Of a DNA stretch of 44,069 nucleotides, positions 43,518-44,069 are shown piece by piece. The notes beneath the pieces are model-generated. The model ran no database searches, was not told where the DNA came from, and worked only from the letters and a program-made list of their open reading frames with translations. The stretch lies in the NCBI RefSeq assembly GCF_004919685.1, contig NZ_SMYZ01000141.1, forward strand, positions 1 through 44,069, written 5' to 3'. Position 1 is the stretch's first letter. Each line of letters starts with the position of its first letter. The DNA comes from Mesorhizobium norvegicum. GTDB taxonomy: Bacteria; Pseudomonadota; Alphaproteobacteria; Rhizobiales; Rhizobiaceae. The position numbers and the translations under genes were made by a program.

Positions 43518-44069
43518 CGGTCCAAGCCTGATTATCCTGTCAACCCGACAGGGTTACCCGTTTACCTTAATCCAAGCGATTCGCGAGTCTTGGTTAAGAA
43601 ACTGTTGATTTTCATATGCTCTTGCGCAAGTGTGCAGGCCAAGACGAAGCCGGCACGAGGATAGACCGCCGGCTCGATCCTCAGGAATACCCCATGATGC
43701 TCAGGTCCGCCGCATCTCCTGGGTCCGTGGGGTCGGCCGGCCGGCGCTGGCACATAGTGGCCTCCTCGTACCGCTGCCAAACGCCGACCGGCCCCCTTCT
43801 TTCCAAATCAACATCAGAGCTCCGTGCCAAAGCACGGAAGATTCTGGTCTTTTTAAAACAGCACGTGGAGCACCTGTCGATGTGCTCGCGCTGACGGAGC
43901 GCATGCTTTGGCGATCAGCGGAAACTCAATCGCTTCGTCGTCCACGGGCGGAGCAAGTAGCGTAGCGACGTAGCGCAGACCCTGGGATCCATGCCGCGAC
44001 TCCAAGGCGTCGCTTCGGTGCAGAATTCTGCTCCGCTGTATTCCACGGCTGAGGTCGCGGCATGGATCC
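43518..44069. other. Gene-free region after pleD
   Basis: No open frame here is convincing on either strand. Seen: a weak hairpin CCTGTC/GACAGG (43536-43552) just after pleD, an imperfect inverted repeat TTAATCCAAG...CTTGGTTAA (about 43568-43597), a 7-bp hairpin TCCGTGC-CAAA-GCACGGA (43821-43838) followed after a dozen bases by TTTTT, and the inverted repeat at the right edge. In many Alphaproteobacteria rpmG follows pleD; it is not in the visible sequence. I see no tRNA or recognised RNA gene. Confidence 0.6.
43985..44069. repeat. Inverted repeat at the window edge
   Basis: Seen: GGATCCATGCCGCGAC (43985-44000) and its perfect reverse complement (44054-44069), 16 pairs around a 53-base interior that itself holds the palindrome GCAGAATTCTGC (44020-44031). 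The left flank (about 43930-43984) contains repeated GTAGCG text and a CAGACCCTGGGATCCATG sequence typical of a dispersed rhizobial palindrome, by memory. The window stops on the last base of the right arm. Confidence 0.8.

Noticed and set aside
43616..43965. Small frames after pleD
   Set aside because: No ribosome-binding support, no family text, and the frames run into a repeat element.

Overview
The window is high-GC alphaproteobacterial chromosome from the order Rhizobiales, most likely Mesorhizobium or a close relative. The evidence is the gene order dusB(nifR3)-ntrB-ntrC-ntrY-ntrX-dat-hfq-hflX, the fused ispDF, the lpd...lipA-ratA cluster, divK-pleD, and intergenic palindromes of a type I remember from Mesorhizobium. 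The genus is inferred from memory of such genomes, not from a search.

Layout. 1-2500 (+): the 3' end of dihydrolipoamide dehydrogenase, a small GlsB-type membrane protein, lipoyl synthase and a RatA/COQ10-like protein. 2475-4210 (-): cinA and ispDF, overlapping by ATGA. 4352-11734 (+): the nitrogen regulation operon dusB-ntrB-ntrC-ntrY-ntrX with overlapping or close junctions. 11836-14482 (+): D-amino acid aminotransferase, hfq and hflX. 14549-16266: an accessory-looking insert between hflX and mazG. It holds a PLP dehydratase gene that looks frameshifted and a divergent XRE-cupin regulator, with two identical 18-bp palindromes between them. 16302-18401 (-): mazG and an aromatic/aspartate aminotransferase. 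18522-23044 (+): a histidine-phosphatase-fold protein lacking the catalytic His, an ECF sigma/anti-sigma pair, a Bax-inhibitor-1 protein with a strong terminator, an aldose-1-epimerase-like protein and a GST. 23199-25226 (-): a SARP/BTAD regulator with TolB-like and TPR regions. 25391-25533 (+): a tiny gene that reads sensibly only through a -1 shift at a T7 tract. 25616-34408: pccA, a nested palindromic element, dnaE, an NTF2-like protein, a potassium-channel-like protein with a zinc ribbon, a DMT exporter and a small secreted protein. 34464-38894: two GNATs, dinB, and an acyl-CoA synthetase flanked by two direct copies of the dinB 3' end. 39003-43517: a periplasmic protein with an Asp-rich tail, a HAD-like protein with DUF3572, then divK-pleD. 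43518-44069: no supportable gene, ending exactly on the outer arm of an inverted repeat, which suggests a contig end in a dispersed repeat.

Functionally this is mostly core housekeeping (lipoylation, isoprenoids, DNA replication, propionyl-CoA carboxylation) and regulation (two nitrogen two-component systems, Hfq, an ECF sigma factor, c-di-GMP). I see no CRISPR array, integrase, transposase, prophage or obvious defence island. The least explained items are the palindromic operator pair with its broken dehydratase, the T7 frameshift mini-gene beside the SARP regulator, the CNG phosphatase, and the acyl-CoA synthetase cassette bounded by dinB 3' ends.
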